Shown here piece by piece: positions 33,082 to 40,079 of a DNA stretch of 64,000 bases. The translations under genes and the position numbers were made by a program. The DNA comes from CATOSP01 sp965204715 (GTDB taxonomy: Bacteria > Chloroflexota > Dehalococcoidia > Lucifugimonadales > UBA3495). Within the stretch, counting starts at the first letter, position 1. The number at the start of each line of letters is the position of its first letter. The stretch covers positions 4,154,001 through 4,218,000 of the forward strand of contig OZ242009.1 of assembly GCA_965204715.1 (NCBI GenBank), written 5' to 3'. The notes beneath the pieces were generated by a model. It was not told the origin of the DNA and made no database searches. It saw nothing but the letters and a program-made list of their open reading frames with translations.

Positions 33082-34281
33082 ATGACCGAGCAGTTCAACA
33101 GCCAGACACATAGCGAAAGCGACTACAGCCGCCAGACAGTGCGCCGGCGCGGGATGCGCACCGGGTACACCACCGGGTCCACCGCCGCGGCCGCAACCAA
33201 GGCCGCTGCACTGACCTTGCTGACCGGAAACGAGACCCGTGACGTCACCATACCTCTGCCGGTGGGGCGGGATGCAGAATTCTCGGCACACAGGAGCGAG
33301 ACCTCGGCAGACGGCAGCAGAGTAACCTGTGCCATTCTCAAGGACGGGGGAGACGACCCGGACGTGACCCACGGAGCGGAGATTTGCGCCACGGTCTCCC
33401 TTCAGCCCATCGGCACGGTGGGCGACCCGGTACGCGGAGGCGTGGGCGTCGGCACCGTCACCCGTCCGGGCACCGGCATCCCGGTGGGCGACCCGGCGAT
33501 AACCCGAGTGCCCAAGCGCATGATTCTCCAGTCGTTGGAAGACGCCGCTGCACTATGCGGCCTGCCCGACGGGATGGAGTTGGCCGTCGAGATCTCGGTG
33601 CCTGACGGAGTGGAAATAGCCAAGAAGACCACCAACAGCCGTCTGGGAATCCTGGATGGCATCTCCATACTGGGAAGCACCGGCGTGGTGCAGCCCTATT
33701 CCACCGCCGCGTGGCGGGCCAGCGTTCATCTCGCCATCGACGTGGCAGCGGCCAACGACCTGTCTCACCTGGTGCTGACTACCGGCACGCGCAGCGAGGC
33801 GTTCGCCAAGCAGCGCCTCGACCTGCCGGACATGGCGTACATCGAAGCAGGGATTTTCAGCGGACATTCGATGAAGCGATGCGTCATGCGGCAGGTGGGC
33901 CGCGCGACCCACGCCGGCATGGTGGGCAAATTCTCCAAAATGGCAATGGGCTATTTCGTCACCCATGTCGCGGGCAACCAGGTGGACACGTCATTTCTTG
34001 CCAAGCTTGCCGCCGAATGCGGCGCTTCTCCCAAGGTGCAGGAAGAGATGGCCGGAGCTGCCAGCGCCCGCCACTTCCAGGAAATCGCCCAGGAAAACTC
34101 GCTCCTTTCGGTGTTTCCCCTGATGTGCCAGCGTGTCTGCGAGCAGAGTCAGAAGTATCTGGGGGACGACTCCGAGTCCTTGGTCATAGATGCCCTTTGT
34201 TTCGACTTCGACGGCACCCTGCTGGGGTCTGCATCCACGTCCCCGGACGGCATCCCGCTCCTTCCCGGCCCTGGAGCCTAG
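33082..34281 (+). CDS. cbiD: Cobalt-precorrin-5B C1-methyltransferase CbiD
   Basis: CbiD methylates C-1 during the anaerobic ring contraction. The product (399 residues from ATG 33082; GTG 33025 is also open) contains RTGYTTGSTAAAATKAA near the start, VPKRMILQSLEDA, LDGISILGSTGVVQPYS, TTGTRSEAFAKQRLDLPD and the SAM-region FSKMAMGYFVTHVAGNQVD. The tail ends in CFDFDGTLLG, as in other CbiD proteins. It lies 26 bp after cbiX. Presence of cbiD and cbiG marks the oxygen-independent route. Confidence 0.94.
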   Translation: MTEQFNSQTHSESDYSRQTVRRRGMRTGYTTGSTAAAATKAAALTLLTGNETRDVTIPLPVGRDAEFSAHRSETSADGSRVTCAILKDGGDDPDVTHGAEICATVSLQPIGTVGDPVRGGVGVGTVTRPGTGIPVGDPAITRVPKRMILQSLEDAAALCGLPDGMELAVEISVPDGVEIAKKTTNSRLGILDGISILGSTGVVQPYSTAAWRASVHLAIDVAAANDLSHLVLTTGTRSEAFAKQRLDLPDMAYIEAGIFSGHSMKRCVMRQVGRATHAGMVGKFSKMAMGYFVTHVAGNQVDTSFLAKLAAECGASPKVQEEMAGAASARHFQEIAQENSLLSVFPLMCQRVCEQSQKYLGDDSESLVIDALCFDFDGTLLGSASTSPDGIPLLPGPGA

Positions 34282-34285
34282 TCTC

Positions 34286-34900
34286 ATGGTTGAGACCCGC
34301 AATTCTACTGCGTATAGGCCACTGGGTCTCTCTGACGAGGACTTCGAGCAGCGCCGTCCTCTCAGAGGCCAGATCACGAAGCGGGAAGTGCGGGCCATGA
34401 CCCTTTATTCCCTGGGTCTGAGACCGGACAGCATCGTCTGGGACATTGGCGCGGGCACAGGGTCCATCTCGGTGGAAGCCGGGCTGATCGCCTGCCAAGG
34501 AAGGGTCTACGCCATAGAACGGGATGAACAGAGCCTCCCCATTCTGCAACACAACCTGGACCGGTGGAGCGGCGGCAACGTGTCCATCGTGCCGGGAGAG
34601 GCTCCGGAGGCGCTGGCCCAGTTGCCAGACCCGGACTCAGTATTCGTGGGCGGCAGCGGCGGCAACCTGGAAGGAATCCTGGATGTTGTGGGTCAGCGCA
34701 TCTCGCGCGCAGGCAACATCGTAGCCAACCTGGCCGCCCTGGAACGCACCCAGGAGGTCTACCGGCGACTCAATGACATGGGGTTCGCAACCGATCTGGT
34801 TATGGTAAGCGCAGCGCGGGGAAAGCAACTGCCGGACGGCACTCTCCGCCTGGAGTCACTGAACCCTGTATTCATCGTGACGGCCAGGCGGGAGGAGTAG
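34286..34900 (+). CDS. cbiT: Cobalt-precorrin-6B C15-methyltransferase (decarboxylating) CbiT
   Basis: CbiT methylates C-15 and decarboxylates the acetate side chain at C-12. The 204-residue Rossmann methyltransferase has LRGQITKREVRAMTLYSLG, motif I VWDIGAGTGSISVEAG, YAIERDE, and SVFVGGSGGNLEGILD. ATG 34286 has GGAG upstream and lies 4 bp after cbiD. The C5-methyltransferase half, CbiE, which is often fused or adjacent, is not present in the window. Confidence 0.93.
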   Translation: MVETRNSTAYRPLGLSDEDFEQRRPLRGQITKREVRAMTLYSLGLRPDSIVWDIGAGTGSISVEAGLIACQGRVYAIERDEQSLPILQHNLDRWSGGNVSIVPGEAPEALAQLPDPDSVFVGGSGGNLEGILDVVGQRISRAGNIVANLAALERTQEVYRRLNDMGFATDLVMVSAARGKQLPDGTLRLESLNPVFIVTARREE

Positions 34901-34904
34901 CGGA

Positions 34905-35630
34905 ATGAGCGTTGGAGAGTCCACCGCCAGGTTTGGCTGCCTGTATGGAGTTGGGGTCGGACCCGGCGACCCGGAGTTGGTCACACTCAAGGCAATGCGG
35001 GTACTTCAGGAAGTCCCGGTCATTTGCGTTCCCCAGGCTGAGACCAGCCGGGACAGCTACGCGCTGGAAATCATCAAGAGCTATCTTGACGAAGACAAGC
35101 AGGAAATCCTGCGCCTTACCTTCCCGACTGATGACGAGGAAGCGGCGGGCGAGGTGTGGCGGGGAGCGGCCAATTCGGTTGGGGAGCGGCTCGCCAAGTC
35201 CCAGGACGTCGCTTTCATCACCGAAGGCGACCCAATGCTGTACAGCACGTTCTCCTACGTTCTCTACGCAGTCTGCCAAAACTTCCCGGAGGCCCAGGTA
35301 GAGATCATCCCCGGCGTTTCCTCGGTAATGGCGGCGGCGGCCAGTGCCGGTGTTCCCCTGGTCACCCACGGCCAGAGGCTGGCTATCCTGCCGGCAGTCT
35401 ATGGCATCGACGACCTTTCCGAGGCCATCGCTAATTACGACACAATCGTTCTGATGAAAGTGAACCGGACGCTGCTGCAAGCCCTGGCCAACCTGGAGCA
35501 ACTGGGGCTGGCGGGAAAGGGTATTTACGTACGCAGGGCCTCCACTGCCAGAGAAGAAGTCGTCCGTGACCTGCGCCGCCTGTCCTCCGAGGACTTGGAC
35601 TACTTCTCCCTTCTCATCATCAAGAGGTAA
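34905..35630 (+). CDS. cbiL: Cobalt-factor II / precorrin-2 C20-methyltransferase
   Basis: CbiL adds the C-20 methyl group to cobalt-factor II. The 241-residue protein is of the tetrapyrrole methylase fold: YGVGVGPGDPELVTLKA at the start, FITEGDPMLYSTFSYVL, EIIPGVSSVMAAAASAGVPL with the family SAM-binding segment, and a C-terminal LKIxR-type strand. The LYSTFSYV motif separates it from CbiF and CbiH. It begins 4 bp after cbiT and ends 5 bp before cbiF. Confidence 0.93.
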   Translation: MSVGESTARFGCLYGVGVGPGDPELVTLKAMRVLQEVPVICVPQAETSRDSYALEIIKSYLDEDKQEILRLTFPTDDEEAAGEVWRGAANSVGERLAKSQDVAFITEGDPMLYSTFSYVLYAVCQNFPEAQVEIIPGVSSVMAAAASAGVPLVTHGQRLAILPAVYGIDDLSEAIANYDTIVLMKVNRTLLQALANLEQLGLAGKGIYVRRASTAREEVVRDLRRLSSEDLDYFSLLIIKR

Positions 35631-35635
35631 CGAGT

Positions 35636-36445
35636 ATGACTATCACGACCGGCAAGGTCTACATCGTGGGCGGCGGCCCTGGCGACCCGGAACTGCTGAC
35701 CCTGAAAGCCAAGTCCGTGATCGAATCGGCAGACGTGATTATCTACGCCGACTCGCTGGTCCACCCCTCCATCGTCGATTTCGCCAAGCCGGGAGCGGAC
35801 GTCTACGGCAGCAAGACCTTGAGCCTGCCTGAGATAATGGACCTAACTCTCAAGTCAGTCCAGGAGGGGAAAACCGTTGCCCGGGTCCAGAGCGGCGATC
35901 CCTCCATCTATGGCGCGGTCCTGGAGCAGATGCGAGTCCTTGAGGCGGAAGGGGTTGACTTCGAGATCATACCCGGAGTGAGCGCAGCCTTCGCCGCTGC
36001 CGCCCGCTTGAAGACCGAACTGACAGTCCCCGACGTTTCCCAGACAGTGATCATGACCAGGTTCGAGGGGCGAGTGCCAATGCCCGCCGGAGAGCAACTC
36101 AAAGACCTGGCTGCCCACGGCTGTACCTTGGTCATTTTCCTGAGCATCACGCGGATGTTCACTATCGTCCGCCAGCTTCTGGAGGCCGGGTACAGCGAGG
36201 ATACCCCGGTGGCGGTGGTCTACCGGGTCGGTTGGCCCGATGAGCAGATCATCCGGGGAGATCTGACGAACATCGTGGTCAAAGTCCGGGAAGCGAAAAT
36301 CACGCTCCAGGCCATGATCATGGTGGGGAAGGCTTTCGACCCCGGACTGCTCAAGACCGAACCTGGCGCGGAAAACGGCTTCTCCTCATCCCACCTTTAC
36401 TCCAGCGACTACACCCATCTCTACCGCCGCGCCCAGGCAGGATAG
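35636..36445 (+). CDS. cbiF: Cobalt-precorrin-4 C11-methyltransferase
   Basis: CbiF methylates C-11 of cobalt-precorrin-4. The 269-residue product shows VYIVGGGPGDPELLTLKA, IIYADSLVHPSIVDF, VARVQSGDPSIYGAVLEQM, the PGVSAAFAAAARLKTELTVPD segment and TRFEGRVPMP, which are characteristic of CbiF/CobM. It is followed by cbiG, the usual partner, since CbiG opens the lactone formed just after this step. Confidence 0.95.
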   Translation: MTITTGKVYIVGGGPGDPELLTLKAKSVIESADVIIYADSLVHPSIVDFAKPGADVYGSKTLSLPEIMDLTLKSVQEGKTVARVQSGDPSIYGAVLEQMRVLEAEGVDFEIIPGVSAAFAAAARLKTELTVPDVSQTVIMTRFEGRVPMPAGEQLKDLAAHGCTLVIFLSITRMFTIVRQLLEAGYSEDTPVAVVYRVGWPDEQIIRGDLTNIVVKVREAKITLQAMIMVGKAFDPGLLKTEPGAENGFSSSHLYSSDYTHLYRRAQAG

Positions 36446-36500
36446 TCCTAAACAGCACTACTATGGCTACCAAAGCGCCCATAGCGCAGAGTGTCCCGCG

Positions 36501-37646
36501 ATGAGCCACATAGCCGTAGTTGCCATATCCCGAAACGGTGCGCGTCTCGGACGGGGGCTCTCCGCTGCCCTTGCCCCCGACGCCGCCTTTCTAGTTGACC
36601 GGCGCTTCATACTCCACGGGGACAATGCACATCCCTTCGACCTCCCGGCCAGGCCCGTGGTCCAGCAGACGTTCCGGGATTACGAGTCCCTGGTCTTGAT
36701 CATGCCGGTGGGGGCAGCGATACGCCTGTTGGCGCCCATGTTGGTCCACAAACACCACGACGCCGGGGTGGTCTGCGTAGATGACGCCGGAACTTTCGCG
36801 GTCAGCCTGCTCTCCGGCCATGTCGGAGGCGCGGACCGGTTGACCCGGCGGGTCGCCGCGATCATTGGCGCGACTCCTGTCATCACTTCGGCATCCCACA
36901 CCGGCGGAACACTCGCCGTTGACTTGCTGGGCGAGGATATGGGCTGGACGTTGGAGGCCGACTCGACCACCGTTACCAGGGCCAGCGCCGCCGTGGTGAA
37001 CGGCGACCCGGTTGGAGTCTACCAGTGCGCCGGAGAATGCGACTGGCAGCCGACGGACTCACCTCTGCCGGCGAACATCCGCACCTTCGCCAGCCTGGAG
37101 GAACTTGCCTCGTCTCAATGCACCGCCGCCCTGGTAATCAGCGACCAGGTCTGCCCTTCTCCCACATCCCGCGTCGGATACGCTGAATCACTGCCGGGCA
37201 AGGCGACGGTCGTCTACCGTCCCAAGAGCCTGGTAGTAGGAATGGGCTGCCGCCGGGGTGTGCCGCTGCATGAATTGGAGGCGCTGCTTGACGAAACCCT
37301 GGAGCAGAACAACCTGGCCAGGGCCAGCGTCCGTTGCATCGCCACTGCCGAAATCAAGAGGGACGAAGTGGGCCTCTTGCTTCTTGCAGAGAAGTTGGGA
37401 GTAAGTTTGGAATGCTACAGTGTTGAGGACCTGAACTCCATATTCGAGACTGAAGACACACCTGAGCCTGCAAGCGTTCCCGGCAGACTTTGGCCCACCC
37501 CTTCACCTGTAGCGCACAGACTGCTGGGCGTCTGGGGAGTTTCCGAACCAGCGGCCCTGTTGGCTTCAGGGTCTCAAGGCTTACTCGTGAGCCGGCAAAA
37601 GACCACCAGGGCCACAATCGCCGTGGCCCGCATCCCGTTTCCATGA
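36501..37646 (+). CDS. cbiG: Cobalt-precorrin-5A hydrolase CbiG
   Basis: CbiG opens the delta-lactone and releases acetaldehyde (C-20 with its methyl). The 381-residue protein has the N-terminal domain with LIMPVGAAIRLLAPML and VSLLSGHVGGADRLTRR, a variable middle, and the C-terminal CobE-like domain with LVVGMGCRRGVPLHELEAL and ATAEIKRDEVGL. The C-terminal residues (about 320-381) are a less conserved extension. It lies 55 bp after cbiF; a gap of 112 bp then precedes cbiH. Confidence 0.92.
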   Translation: MSHIAVVAISRNGARLGRGLSAALAPDAAFLVDRRFILHGDNAHPFDLPARPVVQQTFRDYESLVLIMPVGAAIRLLAPMLVHKHHDAGVVCVDDAGTFAVSLLSGHVGGADRLTRRVAAIIGATPVITSASHTGGTLAVDLLGEDMGWTLEADSTTVTRASAAVVNGDPVGVYQCAGECDWQPTDSPLPANIRTFASLEELASSQCTAALVISDQVCPSPTSRVGYAESLPGKATVVYRPKSLVVGMGCRRGVPLHELEALLDETLEQNNLARASVRCIATAEIKRDEVGLLLLAEKLGVSLECYSVEDLNSIFETEDTPEPASVPGRLWPTPSPVAHRLLGVWGVSEPAALLASGSQGLLVSRQKTTRATIAVARIPFP

Positions 37647-37746
37647 CCGTTGCCACAGTCACACCCCACCCCAGCGATGACAGGATTTTCCGCAATACCA
37701 GGTACGAATTCCGCTTCAACGCTGGCACATTCGATGCTCATTTTGC

Positions 37747-37752
37747 TAAACT
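37747..37752 (+). promoter_or_regulatory. Possible extended -10 for leaderless cbiH transcription
   Basis: TGC-TAAACT ends six bases before the ATG of cbiH. The position is what leaderless TANNNT promoters show, but no good -35 is visible, so the call is weak. Confidence 0.3.
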
Positions 37753-37758
37753 ATCGTT

Positions 37759-38547
37759 ATGGCGGCAGGTAAAGTTGGCAAGCTGTATCTGGTAGGTCTG
37801 GGACCAGGCGGTGAAGACCTCCTCACACCCAGGGCAATTTCAGCTTTGCGAGAGTGCGACACCGTAATAGGCTACCATCTCTACATCCGGCAAGTCGAAG
37901 ACCTGCTATCCGGCAAGGAACGGATCGCAATGGAACTCGGCCAGGAGATGGAAAGGGCGAACCGTGCTGTCGAATTGGCTTCGTCGGGGCGGATGGTTGG
38001 TGTAATATCATCAGGGGACGCCGGAATATATGGCATGTCCGGCCCTGTGTTCCTGGCTCTGTCGGAAACCGGATGGAACGGGGCCTCTCCCCAAGTCGAG
38101 ACGGTCCCCGGCGTGTCAGCCATGCAGGCGGCAGCGGCCCTTCTTGGGTCGCCCCTGATGCAGGACTTCTGCGCCATCAGCCTTAGCAACCTGCTCACGC
38201 CGTGGGAGGCCATCGAGAGGCGTCTGAACGCCGCCGCCCTGGGGGACTTCGTCGTTGCCCTTTACAATCCGCGCAGCCGCCGCCGGGACTGGCAACTCCT
38301 GGAGGCCCGCCGCATAATGATGGAACACCGACCGGCGAGTACCCCGGTTGGCATAGTCCGGGAAGCATTCCGTCCCGGCCAACAAGTGACCGTCACAGAC
38401 TTGGCCCATCTGGAGGAGCAGGTCGAATCGGTAGACATGGTGACCATCGTCCTGATAGGCAACTCAACGACCTATATACAGGCCGGTATGATGGCGACAC
38501 CCAGGGGATATGAAGAGAAAATTACATCCCCAGGGGTTAACCCATAG
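37759..38547 (+). CDS. cbiH: Cobalt-factor III / precorrin-3B C17-methyltransferase
   Basis: CbiH methylates C-17 and drives ring contraction. The 262-residue protein shows LYLVGLGPGGEDLLTPRA, VIGYHLYIRQVEDLL, VGVISSGDAGIYGMSGPVF, ETVPGVSAMQAAAALLGSP and VVALYNPRSRRRDWQLLEA, all diagnostic of CbiH/CobJ. It is the last recognisable cobalamin gene in the run; CbiE, CbiJ, CbiA and later steps must be encoded elsewhere. Confidence 0.95.
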   Translation: MAAGKVGKLYLVGLGPGGEDLLTPRAISALRECDTVIGYHLYIRQVEDLLSGKERIAMELGQEMERANRAVELASSGRMVGVISSGDAGIYGMSGPVFLALSETGWNGASPQVETVPGVSAMQAAAALLGSPLMQDFCAISLSNLLTPWEAIERRLNAAALGDFVVALYNPRSRRRDWQLLEARRIMMEHRPASTPVGIVREAFRPGQQVTVTDLAHLEEQVESVDMVTIVLIGNSTTYIQAGMMATPRGYEEKITSPGVNP

Positions 38548-38624
38548 GCCTGTGGGCAACATTCGGAATTTTACCGCCGAGACTCAGAGGCGAATATCTC
38601 AAATATCATAATGGAGGACCAGCG

Positions 38625-38855
38625 ATGGACGCCAAAAGCACTTTCATAGCAGGACTGATTGCCGGAGCGCTGGGTGGAGCCGCAGCGGCATTGCTCCTGG
38701 CTCCCAAACAAGGCAGGGAGACAAGGGAAATCATCATCGACCGCGCCAACCAGGTCAGAGGCAGGGCCGCCGACCAGATAGCTTCCATAAGAGAGCGGTC
38801 CCGCAGGGGCGCAGGCGGGGAAGTGGTCGACGCAGCATCTGACGACGACCTGTAG
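38625..38855 (+). CDS. YtxH-like small membrane protein
   Basis: The 76-residue protein (GGAGG upstream) has the YtxH pattern: an N-terminal hydrophobic Gly/Ala-rich helix (FIAGLIAGALGGAAAALLLA), then APKQGRETRE and a charged helical tail. YtxH/gas-vesicle-protein-like members are of unknown function and often stress-linked. It stands alone between cbiH and the structured intergenic region. Confidence 0.8.
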   Translation: MDAKSTFIAGLIAGALGGAAAALLLAPKQGRETREIIIDRANQVRGRAADQIASIRERSRRGAGGEVVDAASDDDL

Positions 38856-38884
38856 ACTCTTCGTTAAGCTGCCGGAGATTCGAT

Positions 38885-39030
38885 CACCCAACTGGGGGAT
38901 GGGCCGGGATTCTGCCCGGCCACCTGTCCCCAATCAACAATGGATAGGCGCCGAACCTACCAGGGTGGAAACCCCCGTTACCCGCGGCGGATGCCTGTCC
39001 CACTATGGGTCGGCCGTTTCTTCTCCAATG
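38885..39030 (-). ncRNA. Candidate structured RNA, possibly a reduced RNase P-like RNA
   Basis: The 267 bp between the YtxH gene and the ABC ATPase carry dense secondary structure: a 7-bp GC stem at 38902-38908/38915-38921 nested in a GGGGA/TCCCC stem, and further GC stems to 39030. On the minus strand, short segments occur in the order found in bacterial RNase P RNA: GGAGAAGAAACGG, ATAGTGGGACAGGCATCC, GGGTAACGGGGG, GGTAGG, and GCAGAATCCCGGC near the 3' end. The conserved GAGGAAAGTCCGG core is not matched well, and the size is far too small for a full RnpB. Chance resemblance in GC-rich structure is quite possible; a + strand regulatory leader or terminator is the main alternative. Confidence 0.25.
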
Positions 39031-39122
39031 GTAAATCCAGTACAGACTTGTAGCTCGTAATCTATCGAAGAAGCCGCGTCCGCTGGCTGCGGTGTACTCT
39101 TGATTCGGACCAACGCCGGAAG

Positions 39123-40079
39123 ATGCCCATGATCGAGGCCAACGGCATCTGCAAGTCATACGGGCCCATCCAAGCCCTTCGCAACGTTTCCTTCCAGGTT
39201 GGCGCCGGTGAAATAGTGGGGTTGCTGGGGCCAAACGGAGCGGGCAAGTCCACCCTGATGAAGGTGCTTACCGGATACCTCCAGCCGGACGAAGGCCAGG
39301 CGTATATCGACAACCTGGACGTAGTCTCCGACACCCTTGCCGTGCAAGAGAGGGTAGGATACCTGCCCGAGGGCGCCCCGCTTTACCCGGAGATGTCGGT
39401 GCAAGCCCACCTGGGCATGATCGCCGACCTGCGCCGGGTGCCACGCTCCGAAAAGTTGGCCATGCTCTCCCGCGCCGTCCGGGCAACGTCACTGGAAGAC
39501 CAGTTGACCCGGCCCGTCGGTCACCTGAGCAAGGGCTACCGCCAGCGAGTCGGGCTGGCCCAGACCATCCTTCACAATCCCAAGCTGCTCATCCTTGATG
39601 AACCAACCGCCGGCCTCGACCCCATCCAGATCGTCGAGGTGCGCCACCTCATCCGCGGCCTGGCCCAACGCAGCACAGTGCTACTCTCGACTCATATCCT
39701 GTCCGAGGTGGAAGCCCTCTGCGACCGGGTCATCATCATGTTGAACGGCGAAATCAGGGCCGACACCCGCCTGTCCGATCTGGCGACCGTGTCTGCGACT
39801 GCCCTGATACTGGAACCCGAGTCCGTTGACGTTGCCGCCGACCTCTGGGAGCTTCCTGGGGTCTATGCCGTGGAGTCCCGTCAGACTCCGGACGGCGATG
39901 AGTACCGCATCACGGGGAGCGAGGGCGACCTTCGCCGCCCGGTCTATGAGTTGGTCAGCCGTAGCAACTGGCCACTAAAGGAATTGAGGCGGGAAGTCCG
40001 AACCCTGGAGACTATCTTCAACGACCTGGTGACCGAGAGCGGCCTCGACTCAGACCACGAGCGGGTGACCGCGCGGTGA
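39123..40079 (+). CDS. ABC exporter ATPase, GldA/CcmA-like
   Basis: The 318-residue protein has Walker A (GLLGPNGAGKSTLM), Q-loop region, signature LSKGYRQRVGLAQTIL, Walker B LLILDEPTAGLDP and the H-loop LLSTHILSEVEALC, with a C-terminal extension of about 90 residues typical of the ABC-2 exporter group. It overlaps the next gene by GTGA. Together with the permease/GldG fusion and the DUF4340 protein it forms a Gld-type export system. Confidence 0.93.
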   Translation: MPMIEANGICKSYGPIQALRNVSFQVGAGEIVGLLGPNGAGKSTLMKVLTGYLQPDEGQAYIDNLDVVSDTLAVQERVGYLPEGAPLYPEMSVQAHLGMIADLRRVPRSEKLAMLSRAVRATSLEDQLTRPVGHLSKGYRQRVGLAQTILHNPKLLILDEPTAGLDPIQIVEVRHLIRGLAQRSTVLLSTHILSEVEALCDRVIIMLNGEIRADTRLSDLATVSATALILEPESVDVAADLWELPGVYAVESRQTPDGDEYRITGSEGDLRRPVYELVSRSNWPLKELRREVRTLETIFNDLVTESGLDSDHERVTAR

